This document shows, in pieces, positions 11,901-26,900 of a stretch of 64,000 bases of DNA. The notes under the pieces are model-generated. The model was not told the DNA's origin, did no database searches, and saw only the letters and a program-made list of their open reading frames with translations. Made by a program: the position numbers and the translations under genes. Source of the DNA: Cardiocondyla obscurior (taxonomy: Eukaryota > Arthropoda > Insecta > Hymenoptera > Formicidae); assembly GCF_019399895.1 (NCBI RefSeq), contig NC_091882.1, forward strand, positions 2,666,001 to 2,730,000, in the 5' to 3' direction. Every line of letters begins with the position of its first letter. Within the stretch, counting starts at the first letter, position 1.

Positions 11901-14900
11901 ATGCTGGGGCTCGGCAATGCGTGCGCGGTTGGATCTCGGATGCTGCGGGCGACGATTTTTCACGCGTTTAAGGCACCAGAGTTTCACCTCGCGACGGGCA
12001 CCCTTGGCTAGGTCGCAGCGCGCAAATCCGCACGCGTAAAAAAAAAAAAAATCGACGGAAAACGGAGCGGCGGTAAGAAAAATTTCCGGAGCTCGGACGA
12101 ACGCGGCTACGATCAGCTGATCCGCGCGGCCAGATAGCCGTCGAGAATAAATTCACGAACGGCCGAGCGAAGCAGTCGCGCATCATCGAATCTCGGAATA
12201 TTTTTCTTACGAGTTCCTTTTTTTTTTTCTTTCTTTTTCTCTCGCGAGACATCTGATCTACCGCAAGGTCCCGTTGTTCAGACATATATATTTTTTATTA
12301 ATTTTGCTTTTACGTGAGGACGAATTTCCACGTTGGAGGCTTGATTAGGAGAATTTTTCGAATCAAACGCGAGACGCTGCCGAGCCTTGGCAGATTTCGA
12401 AGGTCCGCTCAAATAAAAAAAAGAAAAAAAGAAAACCGCGTTTCTCGTTAATTGTTTTTCTGTCTGATTTGCGGTCCTTTCACTCCGTCCTGCTGATCGC
12501 GATCGGCCGTGCGTGCGCGCACGCACGCACACATTAGATTGGTGCGCGACGCGTGTCTAAATCGTATCGGTGTTACGTACCCGGCGCCGACGTCGTGCGC
12601 GATTGTGAAACGCCGCCGTGGCGTGACGAATTATAAGGTGCCGGTTGCGAGGTGACATTTCTATCCGCCTACAAGTCCCCCTGGCGCGACTCGGTTTCGA
12701 TACAATTCACGTCATCGATCGCACAATGCGGCCGAGCGTCGCATAATTCACAGCTTTAATTTAAGTCGGTCAAACCGAGCTCGCGAGAAAACGTCCGACT
12801 CCCTCCGCGCTAATTAAATAGTCGCAGGGCGTTTCGTAACGAGCATTTAAAAAGCTTATCGCGTTATCTTTCTCGTATATACACCGTATAACTACCGATT
12901 TTACTCGTCATCTCTCCCGTGTACTTTGACCCTTTGAATTTTAACATCCTTAATGCCTCGTTGCGAAAGATTACACGTACCGCGCGTGCAGAATAAGATT
13001 TTGCTACGTGCCGCGAAGCAAGTATCTGCAAATATCTATCAGCCATCCAAAGCATTCTCTTGAACTTTTATGCATATGCGAGGCCTTCATTGTCTCTCTC
13101 TCTCTCCCGACGTTTCCCCCGCAAGAGATCGGCTCTCGTAATCGCGCCGTGCCCTCGCTCTCGGATTTAACCGGCGTGTCGTGCAGCCTCCGACTTTACC
13201 CCGCGGCGCGTATTCGGCTTTGAAAGAAGGACCGTAACCCGTTCTCTCATTCACGCGGATTGTGTGCTTTCCCGTTTTCGACCTCTCCCTCGGCGTGTCC
13301 TCTTCTCTCCTCCGTCGCGCTGTCGTGTAAACACGAATTTGCATGTATGACTCGCGGTGAATAACGGCGGCCGTGTGCCGCGAGGAAAAAGAGGATTTCT
13401 TCCCTGCGAACCGCCGCGGAGGCTCGGTCACTCTCTGTCAATATCGACGCAGCTTCCGGGGCCCGTAACCGCGCACGTCGCGATCCCCGCGTGCTTCGAG
13501 ATCCTCGAGCTGAGGCCCCGACGACGCGTCTTATCGGGAACAACTCGCCTCGGCTATCTCGTCGCCGATCTGTAGTAACCGAGTCCGCGAAACCCGCCCG
13601 GAGTTTCGAATCGATAACGCCGCCTCGCGTCGCCCGCCGTCCCTCGTGCTCTCGCGTGTTAGAATCGCAATGAGATCTCGTCAAATTCGGCGAATTTTTT
13701 AAAACGTCCGCGCCTTCAAAATTGTCGGCGCTCTGGCACGACTGGTTACTCTTAATTCGCGAATTAACACGGATTCCCAGGAGGGGGAAAAAAAAAAAAA
13801 TCTCGCATCTACGTAGACGAGAGCCGTCTGGAAAGTTTAGTAAAATCGGGGGCACGCGCGTCTGCGGCGCGGAATTAAAGAAATTATTTCGCGGCGAAAC
13901 TAGTTTCATAATGCGAGCCGGCGATGAATTAATTAGGCCGCCGAGTCGGGACGCGGAAGAGGCGTCGCGAATTGTCCGGCGCTGAGAACATCGTCGGGTC
14001 CGGCCGAGTGAATAATAACAGGCTGCGCGCTCGAAATATGACGTACGGCGAAAAACAAACCGCGATGCCCGGCGTCCGGCATGCCGCGTTCCACGTTCCA
14101 CATAAACAACGACACATCCAGGACGCGTCGCGCTTAATGACGTTATCGTTTTATATTCCACGCATCATTACTCGGCCACTATTTAAGCGAGTTCTCTCTT
14201 TCAAAATAAACGTCCGAGAACGAGCGGACGCGCGGAGCATTTCCCGATTCCACGGCAGCTGGAAAGTCCTGCGGTTACGGAGCGCCCAGGTTATTTCGTC
14301 CCGAAAACTTCTAATTAAAATACTTTTTCTTTCCCCTTTCCGGACAAAATCGTCCGGCCTGTCCGTCACGCGAATAATATTGTTATATTCCGGGTCTTTT
14401 CGGCCGCGGCGAGCGTTCTCGATTTACGTGATAAAATAACGCCGCCGCCACGCGCCCGAGGACGCGTCGTTTGCGCGAGGATAGAGGCGGCCGAGGTCGA
14501 GGAACCCTCCGCGCCCGGTGAACGCTTGTGGGGAGGCTGTGCGAGCGTCGCGGCACCCCGTGTGTGCCGTGAATCCGCCGGTTTCACCGCGACATAATGT
14601 ACGCCCCTAACGGGCAGGTGGTACTCGCCGCGCGGCACAAACGCCCGAGCGTGCAGATGCGCCGCAGGTAGACGGTCGTCGACGCCGACGGCGTTGGTCG
14701 TGGTGCACGCGAAGGGGTCCCTCGCCTTCGATTCATCGCCGACGAGAAAACCCCCTGGTCGAGCGTTTTCGGAAATATACGACTCGGAAAAACGAGAGAC
14801 GCTTGCTCTTTCACGGCACCCCAGCTTTTCCCCGTTTCTCTTTTGCGCCTCCCGATTTGCCCGCTCGCCTTTAAGAGGCCGACGCGCGGAATAATGGCGC

Positions 14901-17900
14901 GTACCTCTCGATTTTCCTTCTCCGGAAACCTGCACGCGGTCCCCGGTCGTCCACCCGCCCTCTTTGTTCTCCTCTTCGCCGTAGACGCTTTTTCGTGGAC
15001 CGTGGTAACAAAAAAAAAAAATAGGACGCGCCGCCGCGCGGCGCGGCGGCCAGGAGTCCATTGTATCTCGGGCTAACTGAGTTTGCTCTTCTTGATAATT
15101 TGATTGTCGTGGCCGCGCGACTGGCAATTTAAATCCACCCGTTCGCCGACTGCGCGGAACTCCGCCCGTTATTAGATGTAGCGAATTACACGTCGCATTG
15201 TGCGCTACTCGGAGACGCGGCGAAAACGATCGTGGCGAAGTACGCGCGGATTACATGATTTATTTATTGCATCGCGCGCAATTAAATCCATTTTCGTCTC
15301 TTAATTCGCTCGCGCGTTTTGCGACGACTCAAAGCGGCGTAGAATAAAAAAGGCGCAGGGCATAGGAATTTAATTAAATATTTTTTTTGTTTCTTTTTTC
15401 GGTTTTTTATTTATTTCGTAAAGTATGAGAAAAATTTACATTTTGTTTTCATATCGTAATCGACCGAGGGCAAAAGGGAAGGAAATAAACTTCGTTAGCT
15501 TCTGCCGCGGAGTTCCGCCGCCGCTGGTTTTCAGGATCGATACTCAACTCACAGTTTCTCTCTCTTTCTCTCTATCGTTTCCCGTCTTTGTCATCCCCCG
15601 CGAATCTTACCCCGTGCTATTCTACACCGAAGACCAAACAATGGTTTGAAGACTTCATTGTAGTCGTACGGCGACGAGAAATAAAAATAAACTGCTCTCG
15701 GGCAAAAATAGAGATAAAAATTTGTAAAAAATAAAGAAAGGAGGAAGGCGCTTCTTCGCGAAGGTTCTTTTATTAAATAAAGTAATAACGTTGCGCTTCG
15801 AATACTGGCTGCGATGTCTTTCGCGCCTTGACAAACCTTTTATCGTCTCTCGGGACTTTTATGCGCGAGGAGAGATTAAGTGTATCTCGAGGGGGTCTCT
15901 CCTTCGTCGATTATTCGCTCGATCTCGGGCTCGATCAGTGGTTAGCGATCGAACAGGCAAAGAGTTCGAATTCTCCTTTTACCCTAAGGTGGTGCGTAAA
16001 ACTCGTTTGACATTTACACGCGGCGCGTAGCCGGTCTCGGATTACGGCCGCCTATTGTACGAGGTCGAGAGCTGACGGCGATGACGTTTCGGCCACGACG
16101 ACGTCGCCGCGGAGATATTAATTCACGGGGTAACGCATGATTTATTGAGGATGGTACTGACGCAAGACCGTTCCCCTAGCACCCCACAATTATGACCGAT
16201 AGCCTTCACGTGCCTCTACATTTTGCCTCGTGTCGTTTACGTAACTGAGCACCGCGCTCCGACGCTTCCGGTATCCTCGCTCGCGCAATGTCGTCGTGTT
16301 ATGTGACTCCACGGGGGCCATAATTTTCTCAATCTTCGGCCGCGATAATTAAATTCGACCGGCGCCCGCCGCCTCTTCGTTTCCTCGGATTCTAATTCTA
16401 TTCCGTTACGTTTTTCTCGGGGCTCGGCGGGTTTCAAAAAAGTGATTAGCGTTAAAGTTATTCGCGCGATGGCTCGGATCGCGACGCCGGACGAGTGGCC
16501 GTCGTAAAAGAGCGCCTGTAAATTTTTTTTTTTTCTTCCTCGTCGCGGGGAAGAGGAAGCAAACGCGGTGGATATCGATGATGCGGACAGATCGGGAATA
16601 GAAGCTACGAGAAAGTGGCGGCTTGTGCGAATGCATTTCGAAAGGCACACCACCGTTCGAAAGTGACGACGGTGGCCGTCGGCAGGCCTAGAAACAATGC
16701 GCGGTGCGCACGTTGAAACGCGACGACGAAGCGGGCAGTACCGCACACGCTTATCGCGGCCACACCTAATCGCTCTGATTACGGCGATCGTTGTCCCGCG
16801 CCCGGAACTTCGAGACCCGGTTTGCCCACCCACCCGCCGGACGCCGCGAAATCTCGCGTAACGCACGCTCGCGAGAGCTGACCCGCGAGCAGGATCGACG
16901 CCGGTCGCGATCTCCGCGATGCGGGAGGGAATGCGCCGTGCGCTTCTTGATCTCGACGAAAAACCAGCGTGTAATGGTCGCGCGATGACGCAACCCGCGC
17001 GCACGTCAATCATTACCCGGTAAATCCTCGCCTGGAATAATTTGTTTACCGTACTTGCGCAATATATACGCGCTTTGATAGGTGCTTTTACCGGGTATTT
17101 CAATTATGGGTATCTCGCAGGGAAGTAATATCCTTCGCGGAACGGTGACGCTTTTAGCCTACGCTCGAGTCTTGTAATAATAGGCACGTTCTCGTTTCAA
17201 GCCTCAAGCCAGATACGCGGGGACAATTAAGAGTTTCTCATTATCTAGGTACCGGGGTTAAGGTCCAGCGGCTGCGACGGGGATACCCGGATCCGCGATC
17301 GGTTCGCCAATGTCCACGGTTGGTTTCAAAGTCGATCGTCACGCGCGCGTCCGCTCGCTCACACACGTGTCGGCCGCGTGCACCGATCGTACGTGCACAT
17401 ACACCGGCGACGGGAGGGGAACGGGGGGAGAGAAAGAGGCAGAATGAGCAGTCTGGAGTTCGCCGCCCGAGAGAAAGTGAACCAGTTGGCGGTGTTGGCG
17501 AATTTCTCGTCACGGCAAGGCGAATAAGCTCGCCCGATGTGTGCGGCAAGGCCTTTACCTGCCTCGGCTTACCCGCTGCGAACCGGCAACCGTGCACCTC
17601 CGCCGATCAGCGCCGATTACATTTGCGCAAATTAATCGAGCGCCGATCGGGCGAGCGGGATTTTCGGGGCGCGCCTTCCTTTTCCGAACGGGGCCCGGCG
17701 AGAAGCACCCCGCCGTCCTCGTTTAAAACGTGGAAAGCGAACGCTCCGGCGGGCCACATTTCGGGTTAGTCGCGGACCACTTCTCGTGGCTGCGGGGCCA
17801 CCCGCGAAATCTTTAACCGTCGGCCCTCCCCGAATCCGCCAATCGCGATAAAGCGTGTCCTGGATGCGCGCCTTGCGGTAAAATAATTAAACGAGCTTGC

Positions 17901-20900
17901 CGGGGGCGTGTTGCGGACGACGCGAGGCGGCTTACGTGCGAGATCTCTCGGAGCGCGGCATGTCGGTGGCGGTAACACAGTTATGCATTTAATTACTTAA
18001 TTAGACAGTTCTTTCTTGCCGCTGGTGACCGTGCGTTATTATACCGGGCTGCGGCGCGCGGGTTCTGCAGCTACCGTGGGCGCCGCGTCAGGCCGATAGC
18101 GGCAATGGGCGAGCAGGCGGCTGGTTTGTTACGTGCGTTCAGGGTTAACGAACCGAAAATTGCGCTCCTATTTTCCCTGCATCGCGATTGCGGAACGATT
18201 GCAAAATGGCGCGCCTCGATGCGCCCGCACTTGCGCAGCGGCCGTCGCCGAAAATTCGATCAGAAATCGAAGTGGAACGCGCGGCGCTTTCGCCTTTATT
18301 TGCCGCGGCAGCCAGTCGGGGATAAAGCACGGAAAAGGTGCCGGAAACTTAAGTGCGTAACCCTTTGTAGGACGCTCCGCGGCTCCCGGTCGTTGCGAGA
18401 CCCGCGCCGAGCGAGAAGAGACGTTTCGTTTAAGACGACTGATTCCACGAAACACATATAATACTTGTCTCCCGGCGTGTTACACTTATCGCGGTTTAAC
18501 AGACGCGTTTGTTATACTCAACAATAATTTGCACGTGCCACGCAATTATATTTATGCAAGGAGAAAGGGATTTTCTCGGGTTCTTCGAATCTCTGGGATT
18601 TTTTGCTACTCTTAATTCCGTAAAAAAAAAAAAAGAAAGAAAAGAAAAACAATTTGGCCGTCTTCGAAGCATCGCGGAAAAGACGGGAATACGACGTAAA
18701 GCGCGCACGGTGCTTGCGCAATCTCACGCACGCAGAGACATATGAATGCGCAGCGCAGGCTTTTTTTTTTATTCTTACCTTTGCGTTCGCCGGCAATCGC
18801 GTGCGAGGCGAAGTCTTTCTAAACGACCGGCTGTCTGTGTTTCCTATTTGGACGAACAACACGTGTTGGAATATCGTCCGCCTTCTCATAATCAAGTTGT
18901 TAACGTCACGCCGGCGATGGCTTCGCGATTAACTTGTTGTTACAGAGCGATCAACGTCCCCGTCGAAATCGATGTGAGTTATGGGCGCTATGGTCGATAA
19001 GCGGTTGATAACGCAGCAGAGCTAGGCGCGCGTCGGGGTGAGAAGAAGGGGGAGAGAGAAAAAAAAAAAAAAATGCGATTGTGATAAGAGTGCCCGCAGA
19101 CGTGCCCGTTAACCATGATTAATCGGCAACCGGAATTCCGGCGAGCCGATCGCGAGATGGAGAGACAAATAAATTAATCGCGGATGAACCCGCGGGGCTG
19201 AGATGCACGGCGGGGCTATTGTTAATGCGACGGGGCTCAGAAATCCAATTCTGGAGAGCGGGATAAAGGGTCGCCGCCGCCGCCGTCGGGGGTGAGAACG
19301 CGATGCGTAAGAGACGAGGGCGGGAATCGCGGGGGTTGCCGCTCTACAGGACGTGGAGTTATTGACCTGCCGACGAGGAGACTCTTGTTCGGGAGGAATG
19401 GCTGGCAAGAACCTTCCCGAGGTCGTTTGCGTGGCGCACGAGACGCCTCGTTGCCGCCGAAGCAGAACGCTGAAAAGAATCGTCCTTTGATCGATAAAAA
19501 GCAGGCACGCTCGGTTTTACACTCGTACTTACGTCTTGAATTTTATGCAGCGCACATTAATGCGCACGTTCCATTGCACGAGGGTTATTTTTTTCCTTTT
19601 TTTTTTTTTTTTTTTTTTTTTTTCTCTTTGAACATTGAGAGCTCGATTTTTTTTTTTATTCGACACGCTCTATCATTTTATTGCTTTTCCAATCGTTTTA
19701 AGGAAATACTTTGTCTTACGGACATTACATGACAATGTACGCTGGCGATTCCTATAATATTAATTCTGGAATGCCCTTGAAGGATTCCCCGCCGAGCTGT
19801 TTTATGTCTCCCGTTGATACCCCGCTGGGCAATCCTTTCGTCTTAAATATCTTCTCGTTTAAGAGATACGTTTTGTGGCTTCTTTTTAATAGACTAGACA
19901 GGGCGCGCGTCATTAACTGTTCTATGTAAAATAAATAAAGAAAAAAAAAAGAAAATTTTGCATTTAATTAATTTTTAATACCGAATTACGAATAACCTCC
20001 ATATCGTGTATGGTGCATTAAGCATTTCTCGGTCCTTTAAATTTAATTCATATTTAAATTCGGACGTTAATTAAATTTATTTCTAAAAACTGATCACATA
20101 AAGCACAAATAATTTATCTAATCGACAAATACCTATCCGCGACGTGTTTCTTACTTACAGATTCATGATACAGAATCGTGATACAAAAGAGCCTAAGCGA
20201 GAGAATCAAATTAGCGTTGCGAAATAAGCGGCAAGGATTCTAAGATCTCCGAATCTTGATTTTAAAATAGGACTTTCGAGGCCATTGTGCGTGCCGGTGC
20301 ATAGAATGGAAATTTTCGGAATGACAATGGCAGATCGATGCGCACTCTCGAATAATAGAACGGTGCGGCGATCATAAGAATAATTAAAAACGGCAATGAA
20401 TCCTTTTATTGAGTGAAAGCGACCGAGCGGGGCGACGCTTGATTATTTCGTCTCGTTTACGTAACGCACCGTGGAAATAATAATTGCCCCGCTGTGTTAC
20501 GCCGTGGATATCCCCGGCCTGACGCTCGCACACGCACGCGGGTGATCCGCAAAGACACTCCGTTTGTCATGCAAGCGTGACGAAGCGTGTCGCGGTCTCG
20601 TAAAATTCTCGCCTGCGGCCGTAACGGAATTTCTCGGCCGTCGTCTAATGTCGCGGCCCGCTTTATTCCGCGAGCCGCCGAAACGCGATCGCTCGATCAA
20701 AGAAGCCGCCGTCGTTCGTAGTTCCGGCCGGCGAAGAACGATCCGTCGGGTGAAAGCATATCGCTTTCCGCACGTCGACCAGATACGTACGACGCTGATC
20801 TAGAGCAGAGAACGCGAAACGGACGATCGGAGGATTTTAATTCCGAAGCTGCGTCTTGGGATTTTTTTTTTTAATCTCATCCGCGACTTCCGGAGGCGTC

Positions 20901-23900
20901 TCTCGCGGATTTAAATACCACGGGCCTTCTTTCGCTCGTACCGCGATGGATTTCACTCTCGGTCCGCTCCGCGCCGAGCGAAATCGCCGAGTTTTCCCTT
21001 CGAGGATCCGCGGCGTTCTCGCTCGTGGAAAATCCGACGGCGGGGAAGGGTGAGTTCGGCTCCGTATGCTGTTATTAGAGTGTTTTACACGCTGAAAGAT
21101 TGGAAAGGAAAGTGTGTGAAATCGCGCGGGGCAGATACTCCTCGGCGCGATGATCGCCGCGGGAAAGAAGGAAATCATTTTTCACCCGGGAGAGCTGCGG
21201 CCGATCTCAAAGCGCGCCGTTACTCGAGGGGGGTCAATCCCGGACGACCTCGCGCGCTCGAGTAAACGCGATCTTCCGCGACGCGATTAATTTTCTCGCA
21301 CGGTTGACGTCCGGTCCCCGACTCCGGCGAGCCTTCGCAGACGGCGGAAACTCGCGTGAACCCTGTACCGCGCGAGTGGCCCCATCATCGCTGCACGATG
21401 GCGAATCGCAGACACGCGCCTAACGCGAGCCTAATTGAGAAAGAGAATCGGCGGACGATCATTAGGACGTTTGCCTGATTCTGTCTAAAATCGACCGGCA
21501 ACGAATGCGAGAAAGTTATCATTCTCGCGATTTCTTTCTGGCGGTCGACAATGGTCCGGCGAGCAGCATCGTCCTCGCGTTTAGAGCGGAGCTTTTACCA
21601 ACGGTCACTTTCCCTTTCCGAGCTATCGGCCGGGAGCGCCGAGTACGCGACGTGCGTAAAAGTCGTACACAAAATCCGACGCCCGGGTCCTCGGGTAAGG
21701 CTCTCTCGTTCTTTGCTAATCCCAGCCGGCCGCTCCGTGATTAATGAGTGCTTTCCATTTAATGACATAATTCGACGCGAGCGTCAGCCTATCGTCTTTC
21801 GACATCCAGCGAGCGAACAAACAAAAGGTGACTGTGTCAGACCCTCGCGTTGCTAAATGGAAAGCACCCAATGCGGCGCGAAGTCACGCCGCAAAGCACC
21901 GCGTTTTAATGCCCGGCTGTTATGCGAGTCGCACGCGTTTAGCCGAACGCCGGGACGTCCGTTTGCTCGCACGATTCCGCGAGCTGAACGAGCGATAGGT
22001 GACGACGGCCGAGTAATTACGCTAATCGATCCCACGTGTTGGCTATTGTGACACTTTGCGATAAGCGTTCGCGGCTGGAATTTACACCGTGTTTTCGCGG
22101 CCTTCGCTCGCGTATCTCATTAACTCGGCGATCATTCGCGCATTTAAAGTGCCGCGAGGTCTGACGCGGCTCTTCTCCCGTCAATCTGTAACTTTTTTTT
22201 TTTTACCGCCAGCCTCGCGTCTCCCAATTCCTACTTGCGATGAAAATAATTAACCTCGATATTTTTCTCTTTCTGTTGCAGCATAAGATCAGCGAGCAAC
22301 CTAATATACAGTTCCTAGGAAATGAAGGGGTGAGTAAAACAATTTTTATAATTTTATAATATTGATTTTGGATAAGTTTCCTTGGGAGGAGAAACAGGCG
22401 CAGAAATTCGCGGACGAAGCGCGATCGGGCGACGTACAAGAAGCCCTGCGGGGAAAAACAGTTTTCCTCGCTATCGTGCATCAAACTCGCGCGAGAATTA
22501 CGACATTCAATCCTACGCGTTATCAACCGATCACGTGGTAAGATAAGGAAGAGATTAGAGATAGTAGGACGTTCACGAGTCGCAAATTAATTTTAAACGC
22601 TCCGTTAATAAAGAGAAAGAAGAAAATGTTTTATCTCGCAAGAAAAAAAAAAGTAGAAACTCAAAAAAAAGTTTGCTATCTATTTATCTGCTCTCTTAGA
22701 ACGTTTGTCGAAACTATTAACGCTACATGTAAGACACCGTGCTTCCTTGAATCGCCGCTTAGTGCCCAGCTGGCCACTTCGTCCCAGAAATTTCTGCGCT
22801 CGAAACGTAGCGGTAAAAGGACCGGCGGGTTTCGCCTGGTTTAAAGTCGCGATCTCGAAGTAGCGGGGAGTTGTAGAGCAAAAGAGAGAGAAGAGCGGTG
22901 AAATTTTCTTTCGGCGAAAAAAAAAAAAGGAAAAAAAAAAAGTGAGAGTGAGAGGTGTGCGAGCGTTTTGTCGACACACGTCCGCGTTTTTCTTTCAATT
23001 CGTCGATCGGTCGTTTAAATCTTTCGCTGGCATTTCGCGTCGTGGCTTTGTCCTGCAAATAAAGCGAAGAATTAACTTTTTTTTTTTTTTTTCTCCGTCC
23101 TCCGTGCGTGAATCCGTTTCGCATACTCGTGCTGGAAAAACTTTTATTCGTTCGCCTGCATATCTTGACGATGATCGGTCGTATCTCGCGAAAAAGACCT
23201 CGCGACAGCAGCGCGACTTTGCGTCAAGAGCTCGATCTCTCAGCCGACGGTCGCGAGATCGCGTACATGTGTGCGCGCACGTGTGTCGTCACGGCTCTAC
23301 ACACCGCAGGTTTCCTCGGTGAAGGCGATCGAGGTCGTCCAAGCAAGGTTATACACCATTTTCTCTCGCCGCCGCGCAGGTCGGTCTTTAAACCTTCCTA
23401 AACTCCGCGAAAATCGATATACTCTTATCGCAGCAGAGAGATGCGAATATAATATTAATAATAAGAAATACGTTTTCATCGCACGCAGCTGATTCAGCTT
23501 TTTTCGAATCAATTAAATATTAACTACGGCGAATTAACGGGACTATTTTTACAAATTTAATTAGATCTCGTGCTGCATTACGAAACCAAAAAAAAAAAAA
23601 AAAAAGAAAAGAAGAAGATTTTAAACGCGCTAATTAAGTGCACGCTTTCGAGCCGATGGCGCGACGTTATTATTATTTCGCAAAAGTGTCTGTTACATAA
23701 ATCTATCCTCTACGATCTACAAATTCATTAATTCGAGCAATTTATCGCGTTAGCGTGTAATTGGGGCTCGGTTCAAGTGGGATTGCAATCGATCGCGGGT
23801 GACGAAACAATCTTTCTTGCCCGTTTAATAAGAGCTTAACCGTCGGCGCGCAATTACCCCGGAATTATTTATTCTCCCTCGAAAAAAACCCGGCCTTCGG

Positions 23901-26900
23901 TGCTTCGAAAAAAAAAGAGCGGCGTACGCTACCGGTGTGCTTTAACGACAGCAGCGGGGCCGATCGTCGATACGAAATTTCTCTCGCGGATCCGGAGGTA
24001 ATTGACCCGCTCTCCTCGTCCTTCGTCAGTTTCCCTTTACTCTCGGGTGTGGCCGTTGTTACATCTCGCCCGCATCGCGGCGTAACGCGTCGCGAGTGAA
24101 ACTCCGAGACGAGCGAGGGTAAATCGTTGTTACCGTTCGCGACGAAAATCGGAGGAAAAAAAAAATCTACGTTTCCTCCCTCGCACCGTTCGAAGGCAAC
24201 GTTTTCCCTTCTCGCCTCCTCGCTCTATTCGTCGTAACCTTTGACAATCCTACCGCCGTTAAAGATCCTGAAGATCAATGCGTCACCGTTGACCTTTGCG
24301 CAAGTAGCTTATGGTGAGATAATGCCTTAGGGTGCCCACGTCGTTGTCTGGAAATTCATTTCTTAAAGGCAGCCCGTCACGACCGTCGTTTCGCGAATCT
24401 AAGAGGAACACCGTCGCGAAGCGCATCGTCCGTAATTTAATCTTCTGGTCGCGCGGATGAGTACTTTAGTAACGCGCTCGTTATATCATTTATTACTTAA
24501 TCGCGTCCGATAAGAATCCTCTTATTTTATATCATCCTTTTTCGAGCACAGATTTATTTTAATTTTCAAGAGACGCTTTACATATCGTACGTTCGAAAAG
24601 CTTGCTCGATTTTTTTACGAGGTTCGGGTGTCTGTCTGTGCTCCGCGGAGCCTACGTCCGGCCTTTTTTTTTTTTTTAATATTTATTATCCGTTCCGCGG
24701 CTGCGGGTGCCAGGAACGCGGAGCGATTATTCCAGTATAATTCGCCGTTTAGCGGACGTCCTTGTCGCGACTGACTCAGGGAGAACCGATCTCTCGGGCT
24801 TCTCTTCTCCGTACGACACCCGTCTGGATCGCGCGGCAGGCAGCGCAACCTGCACTTGTACCACTCGCGTATCTATACGCGCGTCTGTGTGCGTGTGTGC
24901 GTGCATGCACAATGCGATTTCATGTGTACCAGCAATGCTTGGCACGATCGGGCACGATACGTGCGCGACAATCAGCGACCGGGGGCCTCCCTCGATACGT
25001 AGAAACGTACGACTTTGACACGTATATATCGCGCCGCGTATCTCTCCTCCCCCTCTGTCTTTCTTCGCGGATCGTGGACCTCGCCTGCTCGTGTAATTTT
25101 ATCGCGAACACGGAGAGCTCTCTGTATTTATATGAGGCACGGTTTCGCGGCTGCGGCTATTTTTCTTTTTCTCTCTTTTTTTTTTTTCTTCCTCCTTTTT
25201 TTTCCACAGATTTGCGTGCGTTCGATAGTTGCGCACGTGCTCGATTGTCATACCGTGTACGTGTGTACGTGCGCGAACGCTCGCCTTCATATTGTTGCCT
25301 TTCACTCGGCTCCTTAGAGCACCAGCTCACACATACTTATGCATACACATGCAGAATGGGTTTTTACCCAGGAGCGGCGCGTTATTGCCATTATCTCGGC
25401 GCGGAATCTTCGAAGAAGCGGCGGAAAAGCATTCCGCGGTTCGGGGACTCATCGCGGTTTTGACGGAAACTCGGAAAACGGATCCTTTCTGATTTTCCTG
25501 AAAGCGTGGGCGTTTCGCTGGGGGGGCACGGGCTCGGTATTTTAATTAATCTGTGACTAAATACCCAAGCAAATTCGACGAACTCTTACCACAAGACTCC
25601 CGATTATTTTTCAGCAAGGTTATCGCGCGCGATAACGAGGCTGCTTGGAGCCGTTTATTTGCGAGAAATTTTCCCGGTCCGTCACGATGCTCGATCGATC
25701 AGACGCTCGACCCAATCATGGGTGATTTTGTAAACTTTGTTTTCACCGATTGCACAAGTGCGCGAGGCGGTAGCGTGAGTCAATTCTCGTTACGTTATAC
25801 GTGGCAAAAAAGAAAAAGAAAAAAAAAAGTGAGAGAGAACTTTTACAGCGTAGAATATAAGTTGTTACCCGCGGTAATAATTCCTGGCAAGTAAAATCAA
25901 ATTAGATTAAAAGTTAAAAAAAAAAAAAAAAAACGTATATACAGCTTCCGAGCGTTTAAAGTAATCGTTGCTTCGAATGTAGAAAAATACGACGTTCCAG
26001 CTGGTGGCCCGATTATCGGCACGTTTCGTAATATTTACTTCGTGTCAAAAAAAAAAGGAAAGAAAAAAAAAAAGAGAAAAATAAAATAGGACAACTGTGA
26101 CGTTTGGCTTCAAGGATGAATTACGTAGGCGGAAATTTTCTCGCGCGTTTATTGTCTTCGCGGGTACTTCCTTCTCGGGCCCGCGCGTGCAAACACGTAA
26201 ACGCACGGTTTTCCGGCCCCGGAGGTATTGCATCGCCGCCGCGGTCAGTCGCGACCGACACGAAACCGTCGCTGCCGTAACAGTTACTTTTACGCGTGAC
26301 CCACTTGCCATTCTAGTAGTCGAATCTAAGTATCGTAATGAGAAGTGGGACGCGCGCGCCTCGCGCCGTTCTGAAATCGCCGTGCGGGGCCATCGCAACC
26401 CTAAAACGAAGGCCGCTCGCGGCATTCGGAAGGTCGGGTGCAGAAGTCGCTCTCTTATGCGAGCCACGCGCGAGATGACGTCGCGGATAACACCGCAGAA
26501 GGATCAGCCCGGCACCTTGGCCCGTAACGACTTCGCGTTTATCCGCCGGGCGGCGTACACCCCGACAGTCATTGTCGCGATCAATTGAATTTATTAATCC
26601 GCAAACCGGGTAGCTTTGACGCGCGAAAACGGTTTCGCCGCGAATGAATTTGCATTCGGCATATATCGCCGTGGAATGTTGGCGGCGACGTCTGCGTGAA
26701 AGTTACCGCGAATCGTGGAATTATTGTTCGACGGGTGCCGCGTTAAAAAGCGTCGGATCTAAGCGCTCGAGCCTTGAAGGATCGCGGCGATTATCCTGGC
26801 CGTGTGCCGAACGCGCGTAGAATTCGCGGCGCGAGGCTGCGAGAGACGAGGAGCGATCGCCTTCGTCGGGCGACCTTTGCTCGCCGACGTCTGCGCTGCA

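Larger units (their letters stand above)
2972..22281 (+). other. ELL intron 1 (19.3 kb), no recognisable nested gene
   Basis: CpG-rich sequence with many T or A tracts broken by single C or G. I find a G-quadruplex motif at 5800-5836 and a 27-base T run at 19597-19623. Around 7100-9900, 11000-14500 and 16200-18500 there are long open frames on both strands. Their translations are Arg/Ser/Pro-rich with no domain, which is what CpG-rich, stop-poor DNA gives by chance. No tRNA, rRNA or intact transposon is visible. Confidence 0.85.

Noticed and set aside
13247..14161. 304-codon open frame on the minus strand, the longest of its kind in intron 1
   Set aside because: No recognisable motif, extreme Arg content and no supporting splice pattern.
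14366..15127. 253-codon open frame on the minus strand
   Set aside because: Arg/Ser/Pro-rich translation with no domain, in stop-poor CpG-rich DNA. Overlapping frames on the other strand look the same.
15926..15978. tRNA-like boxes (CAGTGGTTAGCG and GAGTTCGAATTC)
   Set aside because: The spacing is too short for an anticodon arm, and no acceptor stem can be formed. At most a very decayed tRNA-derived repeat.
20856..21053. Frame ending at a GTGAGT donor-like site before ELL exon 2
   Set aside because: The resulting phase does not fit exon 2, the peptide has no ELL similarity, and exon 1 already joins exon 2 in phase 0.
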